64,000 bases of DNA. Origin: Halobacillus mangrovi. GTDB taxonomy: Bacteria > Bacillota > Bacilli > Bacillales > Halobacillaceae. The notes beneath the pieces are model-generated. The model saw only the letters and a list, made by a program, of their open reading frames with translations, was not told the origin of the DNA and searched no databases. This document shows, in pieces, positions 8,456-17,940 of the stretch (its first letter is position 1; every line of letters begins with the position of its first letter). The stretch is from positions 2,108,001-2,172,000 of the forward strand of contig NZ_CP020772.1 of the NCBI RefSeq assembly GCF_002097535.1. Reading direction: 5' to 3'. The translations under genes were made by a program, and so were the position numbers.

Positions 8456-9010
8456 ATGAAAGAGTCAACTTTGAAGAAAAAGAGAAAGCGCTTAATCTTT
8501 CGTACTTCATTGCTTGCGGTGATGGTAGGGTTGCTTGTATTTGCCATCGTGTCGACTTTAAAAGATGACAAAGCTGTTATCGCAAAAGGAGAACAAGCAC
8601 CAAATTTCCAGCTTGAGAAATTTGGGTCTGAAGGCGAAACTATTGAATTGAAAGACCTAGAAGGAAAAGGTGTTATGTTGAATTTCTGGGCTACTTACTG
8701 TGGGCCGTGTAAAGATGAAATGCCTTATATGGAAAAGCTTTATCCGAAGTATAAAGAAAAAGGGGTAGAAATTCTTGCGGTGAATCTCGATACGACGGAA
8801 CTTGTTGTTAAACGGTTCATAGATCGTTATGATTTGACATTCCCTGTACTGCAAGATAAAGGTGGACAAGTTATGGATCTTTATAATATCGGTCCTATTC
8901 CTACAACACTATTCATCAATGCTGATGGTGAAATTGTAGAGCAAGTCACTGGCCCGCTTACTTTGAGTAAACTAGAAGGCTATCTGCAACAAATAACACC
9001 AGAGGAGTAG
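8456..9010 (+). CDS. resA: Membrane-anchored thiol-disulfide oxidoreductase ResA
   Basis: ResA reduces the cysteines of apocytochrome c on the outer face of the membrane so that haem can be attached. The 184-residue product has an N-terminal membrane anchor (about 13-33) and a thioredoxin fold with Cys82-Gly-Pro-Cys85 and the functional Glu88. B. subtilis ResA, as I recall it, has CEPC, so the CGPC here is a difference. ATG 8456 follows GGGAGTG by 6 bases. A TTG at 8441 would place that site inside the gene. It opens the resABC set. Confidence 0.93.
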   Translation: MKESTLKKKRKRLIFRTSLLAVMVGLLVFAIVSTLKDDKAVIAKGEQAPNFQLEKFGSEGETIELKDLEGKGVMLNFWATYCGPCKDEMPYMEKLYPKYKEKGVEILAVNLDTTELVVKRFIDRYDLTFPVLQDKGGQVMDLYNIGPIPTTLFINADGEIVEQVTGPLTLSKLEGYLQQITPEE

Positions 9011-9036
9011 TCTACTTGAAATTGTGAGGTTTTATT

Positions 9037-10716
9037 ATGAAAGAGATTACATGTGAATGCGGTCATGTGAATCCGGAGGGAACAGTACTCTGCGAATCAT
9101 GTGGGAAGCCGGTAGAGAAGAATCAGCACATTGATGGAAATGAAGGAAACAAACTTCTCAATATGAGGTATGACGGAAGCGCCCGACGATCTCAAACCTA
9201 CAATCGAACGTATGTGGATAAGATCTGGAATTTTTTCTCATCTGTCAAGGTAGGGGTAACACTAATTGTTCTAACCTTGATTGCATCCGCCATCGGTACA
9301 ATTCTTCCACAAGAAATGTACATACCGCCGAATGTTGATGCTTCAACTCACTACCGGGATCAGTATGGTCTTTTTGGCCAAATCTATTATCAGCTAGGCT
9401 TGCATAATACCTTCACTTCATGGTGGTATATGCTGTTATTAGCTCTAATTGGAATTTCTATTGTTATTGCTAGTATTGATAGATTTTTCCCACTTTACAA
9501 AACACTCAAAAAGCAAAAGCCGAAGCGTCATGAGATCTTTATGAAAAAACAACGTGTTTTCGGCGAAACAAAATCCAATCAACTTGATATCGATCTATTT
9601 AAAAATAATTTAAAAAAACGTCATTACAGTATTTCTGAAGATAATGGGCACATCCTTGCTGAGAAAAATCGATTTGCAAGGTGGGGTCCTTACGTTAACC
9701 ATATTGGTTTAATCATTTTTTTAATTGGATCGCTCATGCGATTTGTACCAGCTTTTTATATTGACGAGTATGTCTGGGTCCGAGAAGGTGAGACGGTTAT
9801 GATCCCTGGAACAGACGGTCAATACTACATGAAAAACAATGACTTTATTTTAGAGACTTACGACGAGGGTGATGAACGCTTCAAAGAAGCTATTCAAAAC
9901 AACGGGGCTCCTGTACCAAAAAATTTCCAGACCGATGCAGTCATTTATAAACGCACGGATGAAGTGGTACCAGGGAAGGAACCTGAACTTGAAAAAGTAA
10001 AAGAAGCCTCTGCAAAAATGAACCATCCGATTAAGTTCGATGAATTCGCTTTGTATCAAGCAAGCTATCAGTTGAATGAGTTTGAAGAAATGACGTTCAA
10101 AGTTCACGACAAAGATAATGAGGACACAAACTACGGAGAGTTCACCGTAGACTTAACAAATCCGAAATCTGAATACGAACTTGACAGTGGCCACCGTGTT
10201 GTTATTGAAGATTATTATCCGGAATATGAAATGGAAGATGGGCGGCCAGTATCCATTTCCAAGTATCCCAAAAACCCTGCCTTCGTATTTAATGTTTATC
10301 CACCAGGTGAATCTGAACCGGAAACAAGTTTCCTTGGAATTGGCGCGAATGTCGATGCAAGTGGCGATAATGAATATAAGTTAGGTTTAGTCAACTTTGA
10401 TGTCCGTGATGTTACAGGATTGACGGTTAAAAAAGATCATACACTCTGGGTCATTGCTCTAGGTGGAGCGATATTCATGATTGGAGTTATCCAGGGAATG
10501 TATTGGAATCATCGTCGTATTTGGCTTCAGCCTAAAGCCGATGGCGTTTGGATTGCGGGACATACAAACAAAAACTGGTTTGCATTAAGACGTGATATAG
10601 GAAAAGTGATTGAAGGAACTAATATTAAGGAACCTATTGACCAGCATGAAATGAAAGATGACCAAAGCAGCGTAAGCGAGGAGGAAGAACATGGACTTAA
10701 GTACAATCAGCAGTAA
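9037..10716 (+). CDS. resB: Cytochrome c biogenesis protein ResB
   Basis: ResB and ResC form the System II haem export and cytochrome c synthetase complex. The 559-residue protein starts with a small Cys cluster (Cys6, Cys8, Cys19, Cys22) that looks like a zinc ribbon. Three membrane helices follow in the first half (near [36 protein letters not shown] and [14 protein letters not shown]), then a large extracytoplasmic domain, and a final helix near [17 protein letters not shown]. The 3' end overlaps resC by 26 bases. Confidence 0.94.
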   Translation: MKEITCECGHVNPEGTVLCESCGKPVEKNQHIDGNEGNKLLNMRYDGSARRSQTYNRTYVDKIWNFFSSVKVGVTLIVLTLIASAIGTILPQEMYIPPNVDASTHYRDQYGLFGQIYYQLGLHNTFTSWWYMLLLALIGISIVIASIDRFFPLYKTLKKQKPKRHEIFMKKQRVFGETKSNQLDIDLFKNNLKKRHYSISEDNGHILAEKNRFARWGPYVNHIGLIIFLIGSLMRFVPAFYIDEYVWVREGETVMIPGTDGQYYMKNNDFILETYDEGDERFKEAIQNNGAPVPKNFQTDAVIYKRTDEVVPGKEPELEKVKEASAKMNHPIKFDEFALYQASYQLNEFEEMTFKVHDKDNEDTNYGEFTVDLTNPKSEYELDSGHRVVIEDYYPEYEMEDGRPVSISKYPKNPAFVFNVYPPGESEPETSFLGIGANVDASGDNEYKLGLVNFDVRDVTGLTVKKDHTLWVIALGGAIFMIGVIQGMYWNHRRIWLQPKADGVWIAGHTNKNWFALRRDIGKVIEGTNIKEPIDQHEMKDDQSSVSEEEEHGLKYNQQ

Positions 10717-11875
10717 TCTGCTGTACGCGGCTTTTTTTATCTATCTAATAGCGACGTTCTTTTTTGGAGGGACGATCCGTGATAAGAAGAGAGGAAAAAG
10801 TAAAGTCGCTGGGAATATTGGAATAACTCTAACGATTATTGGATTTCTAACCCAGCTAGGCTACTTTATTACGAGATGGATAGCTAGTCAGCACGCACCT
10901 GTCAGTAATTTATTCGAATATACGACGTTCTTCGGGATGATGCTAGTATTTGCGTTTATCGTTCTGTACTTCATCTATCGTGTAGATTTACTAGGTTTGT
11001 TCGCTTTACCAATTGCTTTGTTAGTTATTGCTTTTGCGAGCATGTTCCCGACAGAAATATCACCATTGGTACCGTCATTACAATCCCATTGGCTCTATAT
11101 TCATGTAACTACAGCCTCTCTTGGTCAAGGGATATTGTCGGTTAGTTTTGTAGCCGGATTGATTTTTCTTATACGCCAGGTTGATCAAACGAAAAGGTCG
11201 AAACATACTTCATGGCTTGAATTTGTCATTTATGTTCTTGCCTCTACCATAGCATTTATCTTAGTAACTACTGGATTTAGCGCAGCAGGGTACGAAGAAA
11301 CATTTAAAGCCCCTGTAAATGGTCAAGAAGTCGAAATTATTTATGAAGTACCTGCCATAGCAGGTCCTTTTGATGGTGAGCTCGTCTCAGAGGATGGCAT
11401 GTCACCGTTGTTTTCTGCTCCAGAATGGATGAGAGGACAGGAAGCTGCCAAAAAGCTCAACACATTCATCTGGTCGTTGTTAGGCGGACTAGTCTTATAT
11501 GGATTAGCAAGGTTGATTTTGAGAAAACGTGTAGCTGCAGCGATTCAGCCTCTTCTTAGAAAAGTTAACCCTGAGCTAGTAGATGAGGTTTCCTATCGTT
11601 CTGTAGCGATTGGGTTTCCCGTTTTCACGCTGGGAGCGATCATATTTGCTTCGATTTGGGCTCAGCAGGCTTGGGATCGCTTTTGGGGATGGGATCCCAA
11701 AGAAGTATGGGCTCTCATTACATTTTTCTTTTATGCTGCTTATTTGCACCTTAGGTTATCTAGAGGGTGGCAAGGAATGAAATCAGCATGGCTTGCTGTA
11801 GGTGGCTTCGGAATTATTATGTTCAATTTGATCGCAGTAAATCTAGTCATCTCAGGACTGCACTCTTACGCTTGA
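10691..11875 (+). CDS. resC: Cytochrome c biogenesis protein ResC (CcsA family)
   Basis: ResC is the haem-handling partner of ResB. The 394-residue polytopic protein carries the family signature [11 protein letters not shown] in an external loop near the C-terminus, flanked by hydrophobic helices. Conserved histidines appear in [10 protein letters not shown] and in the final GLHSYA. GCGAGGAGG precedes the ATG inside the end of resB, which implies translational coupling. Its expected clients include QcrC at the far end of this window. Confidence 0.94.
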   Translation: MDLSTISSNLLYAAFFIYLIATFFFGGTIRDKKRGKSKVAGNIGITLTIIGFLTQLGYFITRWIASQHAPVSNLFEYTTFFGMMLVFAFIVLYFIYRVDLLGLFALPIALLVIAFASMFPTEISPLVPSLQSHWLYIHVTTASLGQGILSVSFVAGLIFLIRQVDQTKRSKHTSWLEFVIYVLASTIAFILVTTGFSAAGYEETFKAPVNGQEVEIIYEVPAIAGPFDGELVSEDGMSPLFSAPEWMRGQEAAKKLNTFIWSLLGGLVLYGLARLILRKRVAAAIQPLLRKVNPELVDEVSYRSVAIGFPVFTLGAIIFASIWAQQAWDRFWGWDPKEVWALITFFFYAAYLHLRLSRGWQGMKSAWLAVGGFGIIMFNLIAVNLVISGLHSYA

Positions 11876-11887
11876 TGAGGACCAAAA

Positions 11888-11917
11888 GGCAGGAAGGGTA
11901 ACTTTACCCAGCCTGCC
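11888..11917 (+). terminator. Nested hairpin between resC and resD
   Basis: GGCAGG pairs with CCTGCC and, inside, GGGTAA pairs with TTACCC. The run after it (ATTTGTG) is not a strong T tract, so this is either a weak terminator or an attenuator that lets some transcripts continue into resDE. Confidence 0.5.
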
Positions 11918-11965
11918 ATTTGTGTATATTATGGAAATACAACATGCAATGGTGGAGGTAGTAGT

Positions 11966-12682
11966 ATGGAAAAAGAAGGAAAGATATTGGTTGTGGACGA
12001 CGAAGAACGTATTAGACGTCTAATTAAAATGTATATGGAAAGAGAAAATTATGAAATCGATGAGGCAGAGGACGGAGAAGAAGCTTTAATGAAAGCGATA
12101 CAGAATGATTACGATGTGATTTTGCTTGATTTAATGCTTCCAGGTAAAGACGGAATTGAAGTTTGTAAAGAACTTCGCGAGAAAAAAGCGACTCCCGTAA
12201 TTATGCTCACTGCAAAGGGAGAAGAAGCGAATCGGGTGCAAGGATTTGAAGTTGGCACAGATGATTACATTGTAAAACCTTTCAGTCCGAGAGAAGTGGT
12301 TTTAAGAGTAAAAGCATTGCTCAGAAGAGCATCGACAACAAGGTTCTTACAGACGGACACCTCTACAAGAAATATACTTATCTTTCCTCATATGACGATT
12401 GATAACGACGCCCATCGGGTGACAGCAGACGGAGTGGAGGTCGCTTTAACTCCTAAAGAATACGAGCTTTTAAACTACATGGCCCAATACCCAGATAAAG
12501 TTTTTGATCGGGAACAGCTGTTAAAGGAAGTGTGGCAGTACGAATTTTTCGGAGATCTTAGAACGGTAGATACTCATGTGAAAAGGCTACGCGAGAAACT
12601 AAGTAAAGTTTCAGCAAACGCTGCAGGGATGATCGTAACTGTTTGGGGAATTGGATATAAATTTGAGGTCAATGGTGACTGA
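11966..12682 (+). CDS. resD: Redox response regulator ResD
   Basis: An OmpR-type response regulator that activates respiratory and anaerobic genes when phosphorylated by ResE. The 238-residue product has a receiver domain with acidic pocket Asp11/Asp12, phosphoacceptor Asp55 (ILLDLMLPG) and Lys in YIVKPF, then a C-terminal winged helix with LTPKEYELL and RTVDTHVKRLREKL. GGAGGTAG precedes the ATG. Its stop shares one base with the start of resE. Confidence 0.96.
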   Translation: MEKEGKILVVDDEERIRRLIKMYMERENYEIDEAEDGEEALMKAIQNDYDVILLDLMLPGKDGIEVCKELREKKATPVIMLTAKGEEANRVQGFEVGTDDYIVKPFSPREVVLRVKALLRRASTTRFLQTDTSTRNILIFPHMTIDNDAHRVTADGVEVALTPKEYELLNYMAQYPDKVFDREQLLKEVWQYEFFGDLRTVDTHVKRLREKLSKVSANAAGMIVTVWGIGYKFEVNGD

Positions 12683-14463
12683 TGTTTTGGCGAAGTGTTG
12701 TAGGTAAATTATGGTTTACTATTCTACTGCTCGTTTGCTTCGTTCTATTTATACTTACGATATTACTCTTGGAGTTTTTTCAAAACTATCACATCCTTGA
12801 AGCTGAGCGGCATTTACTGCAGACGGCTAACAAGATTTCAGATGTTGAAGAACGTTATGAGGACAGAGAATTAATGCTTTCTACCACTAATCTAGTAAAA
12901 GATTCTGCGAGCCGTGCTGTGATTGCATGGGATGAAAGAGATATCCTTATAGCGGATAGTGAAACCGATGAGTTACCTGAATTAGGTTATGAATGGTTTG
13001 CTTCTGATCAAGAATTATCCAGCGTAATTAATAAAGGAAATGAAGTGAAAAAAGTTGCTGATCTGGAGACTTCTGAAACGGGTGTCATGGTCGTGGGCAC
13101 ACCTCTTGCAAATGGAGAAGGCGCTGTGTTTGTTTATCAGTCTCTTGATACAATTGAAGAAACTTCTGAACAAACAACAAAAATTATATTCCTTGGGGCG
13201 GGAATTGCCATTGTTTTGACAACGATTTTTGCATTTTTCCTTTCGACAAGGATCACTTCACCTTTGATCAAAATGCGTGAGGGAGCACTTGAACTCGCTA
13301 AAGGTGAATTTAATAATAAAGTACCAATATTGACCCATGATGAGATTGGTGAGCTGGCTATGGCTTTCAATCGGATGGGGAGGCAGTTGAAATATCATAT
13401 TAATGCCTTGAACCAGGAGAAAGAGCAGCTGTCAGGAATTTTGCGCTCAATGGCTGATGGAGTTATTACGATCAACCGAACAGGAGAGATACTAGTTACC
13501 AATCCTCCAGCCACGCAGTACCTGGATGCTTATGCATTTGAGCATAAGGAAGATATGAGTGATGCTCAAACTCTTCCAGAACCGTTAACAGCTTTGTTTA
13601 AAAAGGTTATTACCAATGAGGAAGAATCAATGACGGAGGTCACTCTTCAAGGACGTTCGTGGGTGATCATTATGACACCGCTTTATGATAAATCAACAGT
13701 ACGCGGTGCCGTCGCGGTTTTGAGAGATATGACGGAAGAACGTCGATTGAATAAACTTCGAAAAGATTTCATTGCAAATGTATCTCATGAACTGAGAACT
13801 CCTATTTCTATGCTTCAAGGATATAGCGAAGCAATTGTCGATGACATTGCCGAAAGTAAAGAAGATAAAAATGAGCTCGCACAGATTATCCACGAAGAAT
13901 CGTTGAGAATCGGTAGGTTGGTTAATGAGCTTCTTGATCTTGCCAGAATGGAGGCAGGACATATTCAGCTTTATGTAGAGTCTGTAGATATCCATCCTTA
14001 TATGAATAAAATCATTCGTAAATTCCAAGGAATTGCCGACGAACGAGATGTCAAATTAACGATGAGAGTTGATCATGAGTTTGACAGACTTCCCTTCGAT
14101 TCCGATCGAATTGAACAGGTGCTTACGAATCTAATTGATAACGCAATAAGGCACACGCAGCCGGGCGGAAAAGTAGAAGTTACAGTAGACCATATTAATG
14201 GGGATTGGATAGCCTCTGTTCATGATTCTGGGCAAGGTATAGCTGAAGAGGATCTTCCTTTTGTTTTTGAGCGTTTTTATAAAGCAGACAAGTCCAGAAA
14301 ACGTGAAAGTTCGAAACAGAAAAAAGGCACAGGGCTAGGTCTTGCGATTGCTAAAAATATTGTAGAAGCTCACCATGGGACAATTAGTGTTCACAGTAAG
14401 TTAGGAGAGGGAACTACTTTCACCTTTAGAATACCGAAGAATCTTGAGTTGACAGAATATTAG
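12682..14463 (+). CDS. resE: Sensor histidine kinase ResE
   Basis: The membrane sensor partner of ResD. The 593-residue order is: first membrane helix (about 11-31), an extracellular loop, second helix (about 165-187), HAMP domain (TRITSPLIKMREGALELA onward), a PAS-like region (about 250-350), a phosphoacceptor helix with His369 in VSHELRTP, and a catalytic ATPase domain with LIDNAIRHT (N box), DSGQGI (G1) and GTGLGLAI (G2). Overlap with resD (TGATG) couples their translation. Confidence 0.96.
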   Translation: MFWRSVVGKLWFTILLLVCFVLFILTILLLEFFQNYHILEAERHLLQTANKISDVEERYEDRELMLSTTNLVKDSASRAVIAWDERDILIADSETDELPELGYEWFASDQELSSVINKGNEVKKVADLETSETGVMVVGTPLANGEGAVFVYQSLDTIEETSEQTTKIIFLGAGIAIVLTTIFAFFLSTRITSPLIKMREGALELAKGEFNNKVPILTHDEIGELAMAFNRMGRQLKYHINALNQEKEQLSGILRSMADGVITINRTGEILVTNPPATQYLDAYAFEHKEDMSDAQTLPEPLTALFKKVITNEEESMTEVTLQGRSWVIIMTPLYDKSTVRGAVAVLRDMTEERRLNKLRKDFIANVSHELRTPISMLQGYSEAIVDDIAESKEDKNELAQIIHEESLRIGRLVNELLDLARMEAGHIQLYVESVDIHPYMNKIIRKFQGIADERDVKLTMRVDHEFDRLPFDSDRIEQVLTNLIDNAIRHTQPGGKVEVTVDHINGDWIASVHDSGQGIAEEDLPFVFERFYKADKSRKRESSKQKKGTGLGLAIAKNIVEAHHGTISVHSKLGEGTTFTFRIPKNLELTEY

Positions 14464-14513
14464 ATTGCTTATTTTTCAATTATCATGTAATGTAATAAAT
14501 GAACTTCATACGA

Positions 14514-14675
14514 AAGATTTTGGGTGCCCGACAAGGCTTAATAGGGAATCTGGTTAGAACCCAGAGCTGTCCTCGCAACTGTAAGTGATGACGAAAAGGA
14601 AGTTCCACTGTGCGTTATGCATGGGAAGGATCCTGAGTAGGATGAAACACAAGTCAGTAGACCTGCCAAAATCTT
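14514..14675 (+). promoter_or_regulatory. Cobalamin (B12) riboswitch
   Basis: The closing stem P1 is a perfect 10-bp match, AAGATTTTGG (14514-14523) with CCAAAATCTT (14666-14675). Inside are the conserved pieces of the AdoCbl class: GGTGCC, AAGGCTTAATAGGGAA, AGAGCTGTCCTCGCAACTG, CCACTG, GCATGGGAAGG and AAGTCAGTAGACCTGCC. It sits 200 bases upstream of a lipoprotein and a transporter subunit. With the terminator downstream, it should switch those genes off when B12 is plentiful. Confidence 0.95.
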
Positions 14676-14757
14676 ATGTTTCAAAGCTTCGGGGATTGAG
14701 CGTTTGAGACAACCGATTGGTTCTATGTAATAACTAATAACCTTTCTGGTTTGTCTT

Positions 14758-14793
14758 AAGCTTGTCCTTTTTAACAAAGGGCAAGCTTTTTTG
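14758..14793 (+). terminator. Expression-platform terminator of the B12 riboswitch
   Basis: AAGCTTGTCC (14758-14767) pairs with GGGCAAGCTT (14779-14788, one G-U) and runs into TTTTTT. A competing pairing of TTGAGACAACC (about 14704-14714) with GGTTTGTCTTAA (14748-14759) would overlap the first arm and could act as antiterminator. The antiterminator is inference. Confidence 0.85.
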
Positions 14794-14875
14794 ATAGTTA
14801 CATAGCCGTGGTGTTGTCTTTATGTCCTTTCTTGAAAGCGATGAAACCATTATAAATTGAAAGAAAGGATGAAGA

Positions 14876-15292
14876 GTGAAGATGAAAAAGTTTAATTTCT
14901 TTTTAGTTGCTGCTCTACTTGCCGTCGGGGTAATAAGCGGGTGCGGCACTCAGCAGACTGAGAAAGCAGAAGAGGCAAATGCAAGTCAGCAAGAGGAGAA
15001 ACAGGAAGTTACACTGAAGGTGGAAATTTCCAAAAATAATGGCGAGGAAGTGCTCGCTGATCAAGAGATCACTGTTGCAGAGGGTACGACATTGATGGAA
15101 GTTATGAAAGATAATTTTGAGGTAAAAGAAAGTGAAGGTTTTATTAATAGCATTGAAGGAATCGAAGGCAACCAAGAAGAAAAAATGGCCTGGATGTTTA
15201 CGATTAACGGAGAGGAAGCCATGGTAGGTGCAAATGAATATGAAGTGGAACAAGGAGACGAAATTATTTTTGATTATCATTCGTGGGAATGA
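14876..15292 (+). CDS. DUF4430 lipoprotein under B12 control
   Basis: A 138-residue secreted lipoprotein. A short basic N-terminus and hydrophobic core end in a lipobox VISGC, so the Cys is lipidated and the protein stays on the outer membrane face. After a Glu/Gln-rich linker comes one DUF4430 domain (TLKVEIS...TLMEVMKDN...AWMFTINGEEAMVGANEYEVEQGDEIIFDYHSWE, given in pieces). This fold is also the C-terminal domain of animal transcobalamin and intrinsic factor. The B12 riboswitch upstream and the transporter subunit 4 bases downstream suggest a cobalamin-binding role (inference). GTG 14876 is used because AAAGGA lies 6 bases upstream. ATG 14882 is the alternative. Confidence 0.85.
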   Translation: MKMKKFNFFLVAALLAVGVISGCGTQQTEKAEEANASQQEEKQEVTLKVEISKNNGEEVLADQEITVAEGTTLMEVMKDNFEVKESEGFINSIEGIEGNQEEKMAWMFTINGEEAMVGANEYEVEQGDEIIFDYHSWE

Positions 15293-15296
15293 TTAA

Positions 15297-15845
15297 ATGA
15301 ATACTTATAAAATTACACTTATTGCGATGTTAGCAGCTCTGGCGATTGCCGGAAGAATTGCGCTAGCAAGTTTACCTAATATTCAGCCGGTTACTGCCAT
15401 CATTATTTTGACTTCGTTTTGGCTTGGTCCATTAGCTGGGGTAATTATGGCGTTACTCACTACAACCGTTTCTAATATGCTATTAGGGATGGGCATTTGG
15501 ACTATTTGGCAAATTGCGGCTTGGACAGTAATCGGCCTTATTGCTGGGTTGCTGGGTAAAGTTTGGCCCCGATTACCTTTGTGGGCTCTCACCGCATACG
15601 GGGTATTTAGCGGGTTATTTTTTGGGGTTGTCATCTCTCTAACGATGCGAACGATTGGGCAGCCGTTTTGGGCCTATTACTTGGCAGGTTTACCTTTTGA
15701 TTTAAACCATGCGGTTGCTAATGCTGTATTTATTTTAGCTCTTTCTCCAATCCTTGCAAAATTGTTTAAAAAATATGAGAAGAGAAATGGGTTAAAAGAG
15801 ACGACAAGCCCCCAATCATATGTGGGCAATCAAACCCATTCTTAA
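15297..15845 (+). CDS. ECF transporter substrate-binding (S) component, probably for cobalamin
   Basis: A 182-residue membrane protein with about six helices and the size of an ECF S component. The first helix holds small-residue AxxxA spacing (AMLAALAIAG), which in this family contacts EcfT. Features such as PNIQPVTAIIIL and WQIAAWTVIGLIAG are typical. No EcfA or EcfT gene is nearby, so it would use a shared energising module encoded elsewhere. It begins 4 bases after the lipoprotein stop and shares the B12 riboswitch, so cobalamin or a precursor is the likeliest substrate (inference). It could be the functional counterpart of CbrT. Confidence 0.8.
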   Translation: MNTYKITLIAMLAALAIAGRIALASLPNIQPVTAIIILTSFWLGPLAGVIMALLTTTVSNMLLGMGIWTIWQIAAWTVIGLIAGLLGKVWPRLPLWALTAYGVFSGLFFGVVISLTMRTIGQPFWAYYLAGLPFDLNHAVANAVFILALSPILAKLFKKYEKRNGLKETTSPQSYVGNQTHS

Positions 15846-15907
15846 TAGTAAATTGATTAGATTATCAAACTAATTTTTGTTCCAATCAAATAGTAAATCA
15901 CGCACAA

Positions 15908-15936
15908 AAGTCTAAGGGATGCCTTAGGCTTTTTTC
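15908..15936 (+). terminator. Terminator of the B12-controlled operon
   Basis: AAGTCTAAGG (15908-15917) pairs with CCTTAGGCTT (15922-15931, one G-U) around GATG, followed by TTTTT. Confidence 0.85.
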
Positions 15937-16073
15937 TTTGTTCTAGGAGAGATTTTTTAGGTTAATTTCGAGAAACCCAGAATAGAAGCCTAAATTTATC
16001 TTAATTAATCCAGGTTTTTATTACTCTGTTCAATTTCTATTTCTTTTTTCAGCATGGCATATTAAGATAAAGG

Positions 16074-16100
16074 TGTAACTTTTGTACATACATATACGAC
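16074..16100 (+). promoter_or_regulatory. SigX-type ECF promoter of sigX
   Basis: TGTAAC (16074-16079), 17 bases, then CGAC (16097-16100) is an exact match to the B. subtilis SigX consensus. It lies 28 bases before the sigX start, consistent with autoregulation. Confidence 0.8.
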
Positions 16101-16127
16101 TATTTCTATAACCAGGAGGTACCTGTA

Positions 16128-16667
16128 GTGAAGAGGTTCTTTGATGATCTGTATGATAAATATCATAGAGATCTATTTCAATTCATCATCTACATGGTTA
16201 AGGATCGTGATTTAGCTGAAGACCTTGTCCAGGATGTTTATATTAAAGTCATTAAATCTTACCAATCTTTTGATGGAAGAAGCAGTGAAAAAACGTGGTT
16301 GTTTTCCATTGCACGCCATGTAACAATTGACTTTTTTAGAAGGCAGAAAAGAAAGCGAAATCGGATTATGGATTTTTTTGATTGGAGCGAAAAAGCTGAA
16401 AAGATTCAAGATACAGATACCCTGCCTGAAGAAATTGCCATTCAAAATGAAGAAATGAAGGCGGTATATCAAGCGTTGGATCAATGTACTGTTGACCAGC
16501 GAAGTGTCATTATACTTCGCTTCATTCAAGGGATGTCCATTCAAGAAACAGCCGCCATATTGGATTGGAGCGAGAGTAAAGTGAAGACGACTCAACATCG
16601 AGGTATGAAAGCGTTGAGAGAAATACTAGATAAAGAAAATGAAGGGGGAGTGCAGCGTGAAGCGTAA
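16128..16667 (+). CDS. sigX: ECF RNA polymerase sigma factor SigX
   Basis: An extracytoplasmic-function sigma factor that in B. subtilis controls genes altering cell-surface charge and antimicrobial peptide resistance. The 179-residue product has region 2 (ERDLAEDLVQDVYIKV-like helix, FDGRSSEKTWLFSIARHVTIDFFRR) and region 4 (LDQCTVDQRSVIILRFIQG, ETAAILDWSESKVKTT), shown in pieces. GTG 16128 follows AGGAGGT by 7 bases. rsiX overlaps its end. The SigX-type promoter in front supports the assignment to SigX rather than another ECF sigma factor. Confidence 0.9.
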   Translation: MKRFFDDLYDKYHRDLFQFIIYMVKDRDLAEDLVQDVYIKVIKSYQSFDGRSSEKTWLFSIARHVTIDFFRRQKRKRNRIMDFFDWSEKAEKIQDTDTLPEEIAIQNEEMKAVYQALDQCTVDQRSVIILRFIQGMSIQETAAILDWSESKVKTTQHRGMKALREILDKENEGGVQREA

Positions 16668-17862
16668 ACACCGTACAGATGAAGAATTAGAAAACATGCT
16701 CAGGCAGCTGCCTCCTATTGAGGATCATCAAAGCAAACAAGAGTTGTATCATAAAATCTCTCCGGAGGTTCAAAAAACAAAAAGAAAGATGGCGCCCTGG
16801 ATTATGCCAAGTTTGGCGACCGCGGTGGTTATCTTGTTATTAGCCGTCGTTATCCCTGTTTTTTTAAATATGGTGAACTCCAGTCAAATGGAACAGTCTA
16901 CTAGTGATAATTCTGCTTCAGAAGCAAATCGAACTATGGAAAGCGCCGAAATGCCTGATGAAAGTGTGGATCCCGAAAATAGTCAACCGAGTACAGAAGG
17001 TGCAAAAACAGAGAGAGAATCTGAGCAATCTGTTTCTTCTTCTACTGAGGAAGCCAATCAAAGTTCCCTGGATAAGCAAGCTGAATTAGCTGAGCAAACT
17101 GAAAATAGTCTGGTTAAAGAGGTACTGCCCGGTAAAAATGCTCAAGTAATTATACCATTTACGAAAGTCTATGAAAATGGTAGGAGTGAGGATAATCAAG
17201 CCTTTGTGCCCAGTGAATATGGATTATCAGAGAGTTTGCTTAAAGACGTTCAAATTGATATTGAAGATCATGAGAAGAGAGCAACTGTAACATTCCCTGA
17301 TGATTTTACAGTGAATGGCAGCACATGGGCAGAAATGCTGACTGAGAGCATTCGCTGGAAGGTGGAAGCGTATAGTGTAGAGACCATAAAGCTTGAGTCT
17401 ACCAGTGGAGGTGCTGTTCATATAGGCCCCTATGGGGAGATCAATGAGCTAACCCCAATTAATAATGGAGAGTACTATTATCAACTATACAAAACTCCGG
17501 ATAGCCCCACTGAATTCCTGGTGCCTTTAAAACTTGATGAAGGTCGAACTATTTTAGAAGCCTTGATGGAAATGAAAAAAGAAAAACATCTTAATTATGT
17601 ATCACCACCTGTCCCTGCTCATGTGAAATTTTCTTCTGTTTCAGAACGTGAGGGACAATTATTGGTTGAGGTTTCTCATGGGAAGTGGTCGAATGAGCGA
17701 GAAGTAACCACTATGATAGAGGCTATTCTAATGACGGCTAAGCAATTTGGTTATGAGAATGTTCAACTTGATGGAATCAAACTCGCAGGCTTTTCGGCTT
17801 ACAATCTTGAAGAACCTATTGGAGTACCAGAAAGGATGAATACGATCACAATAAGCGAGTAA
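16657..17862 (+). CDS. rsiX: Anti-sigma-X factor RsiX
   Basis: RsiX is the membrane-bound antagonist of SigX. The 401-residue product has a cytoplasmic N-terminus with a RTDEELENMLRQLPP helix, one membrane segment (about 47-69), a long Ser/Glu/Gln-rich linker (about 70-150) and an extracellular domain. The end of that domain resembles two GerMN-like repeats, a similarity judged by eye. I start at GTG 16657, 6 bases after GAAGGGGGAG. The gene overlaps sigX by 11 bases. An ATG at 16639 would put that site inside the gene. Confidence 0.85.
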   Translation: MKRKHRTDEELENMLRQLPPIEDHQSKQELYHKISPEVQKTKRKMAPWIMPSLATAVVILLLAVVIPVFLNMVNSSQMEQSTSDNSASEANRTMESAEMPDESVDPENSQPSTEGAKTERESEQSVSSSTEEANQSSLDKQAELAEQTENSLVKEVLPGKNAQVIIPFTKVYENGRSEDNQAFVPSEYGLSESLLKDVQIDIEDHEKRATVTFPDDFTVNGSTWAEMLTESIRWKVEAYSVETIKLESTSGGAVHIGPYGEINELTPINNGEYYYQLYKTPDSPTEFLVPLKLDEGRTILEALMEMKKEKHLNYVSPPVPAHVKFSSVSEREGQLLVEVSHGKWSNEREVTTMIEAILMTAKQFGYENVQLDGIKLAGFSAYNLEEPIGVPERMNTITISE

Positions 17863-17863
17863 G

Positions 17864-17890
17864 AAATCCCCTCTCTGCAGGGGATTTTTT
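17864..17890 (+). terminator. Terminator of sigX-rsiX
   Basis: AATCCCCT (17865-17872) pairs with AGGGGATT (17879-17886) and is followed by TTTT. Confidence 0.85.
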
Positions 17891-17940
17891 ATGTCAAGTA
17901 AAATAATATAATGACTGTTTTGTGTACTTTTGTAGTGTGA

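Noticed and set aside
14832..14846. TTGAAAGCGATGAAA as a cre site before the DUF4430 gene
   Set aside because: The required late C is missing, and the B12 riboswitch already explains control.
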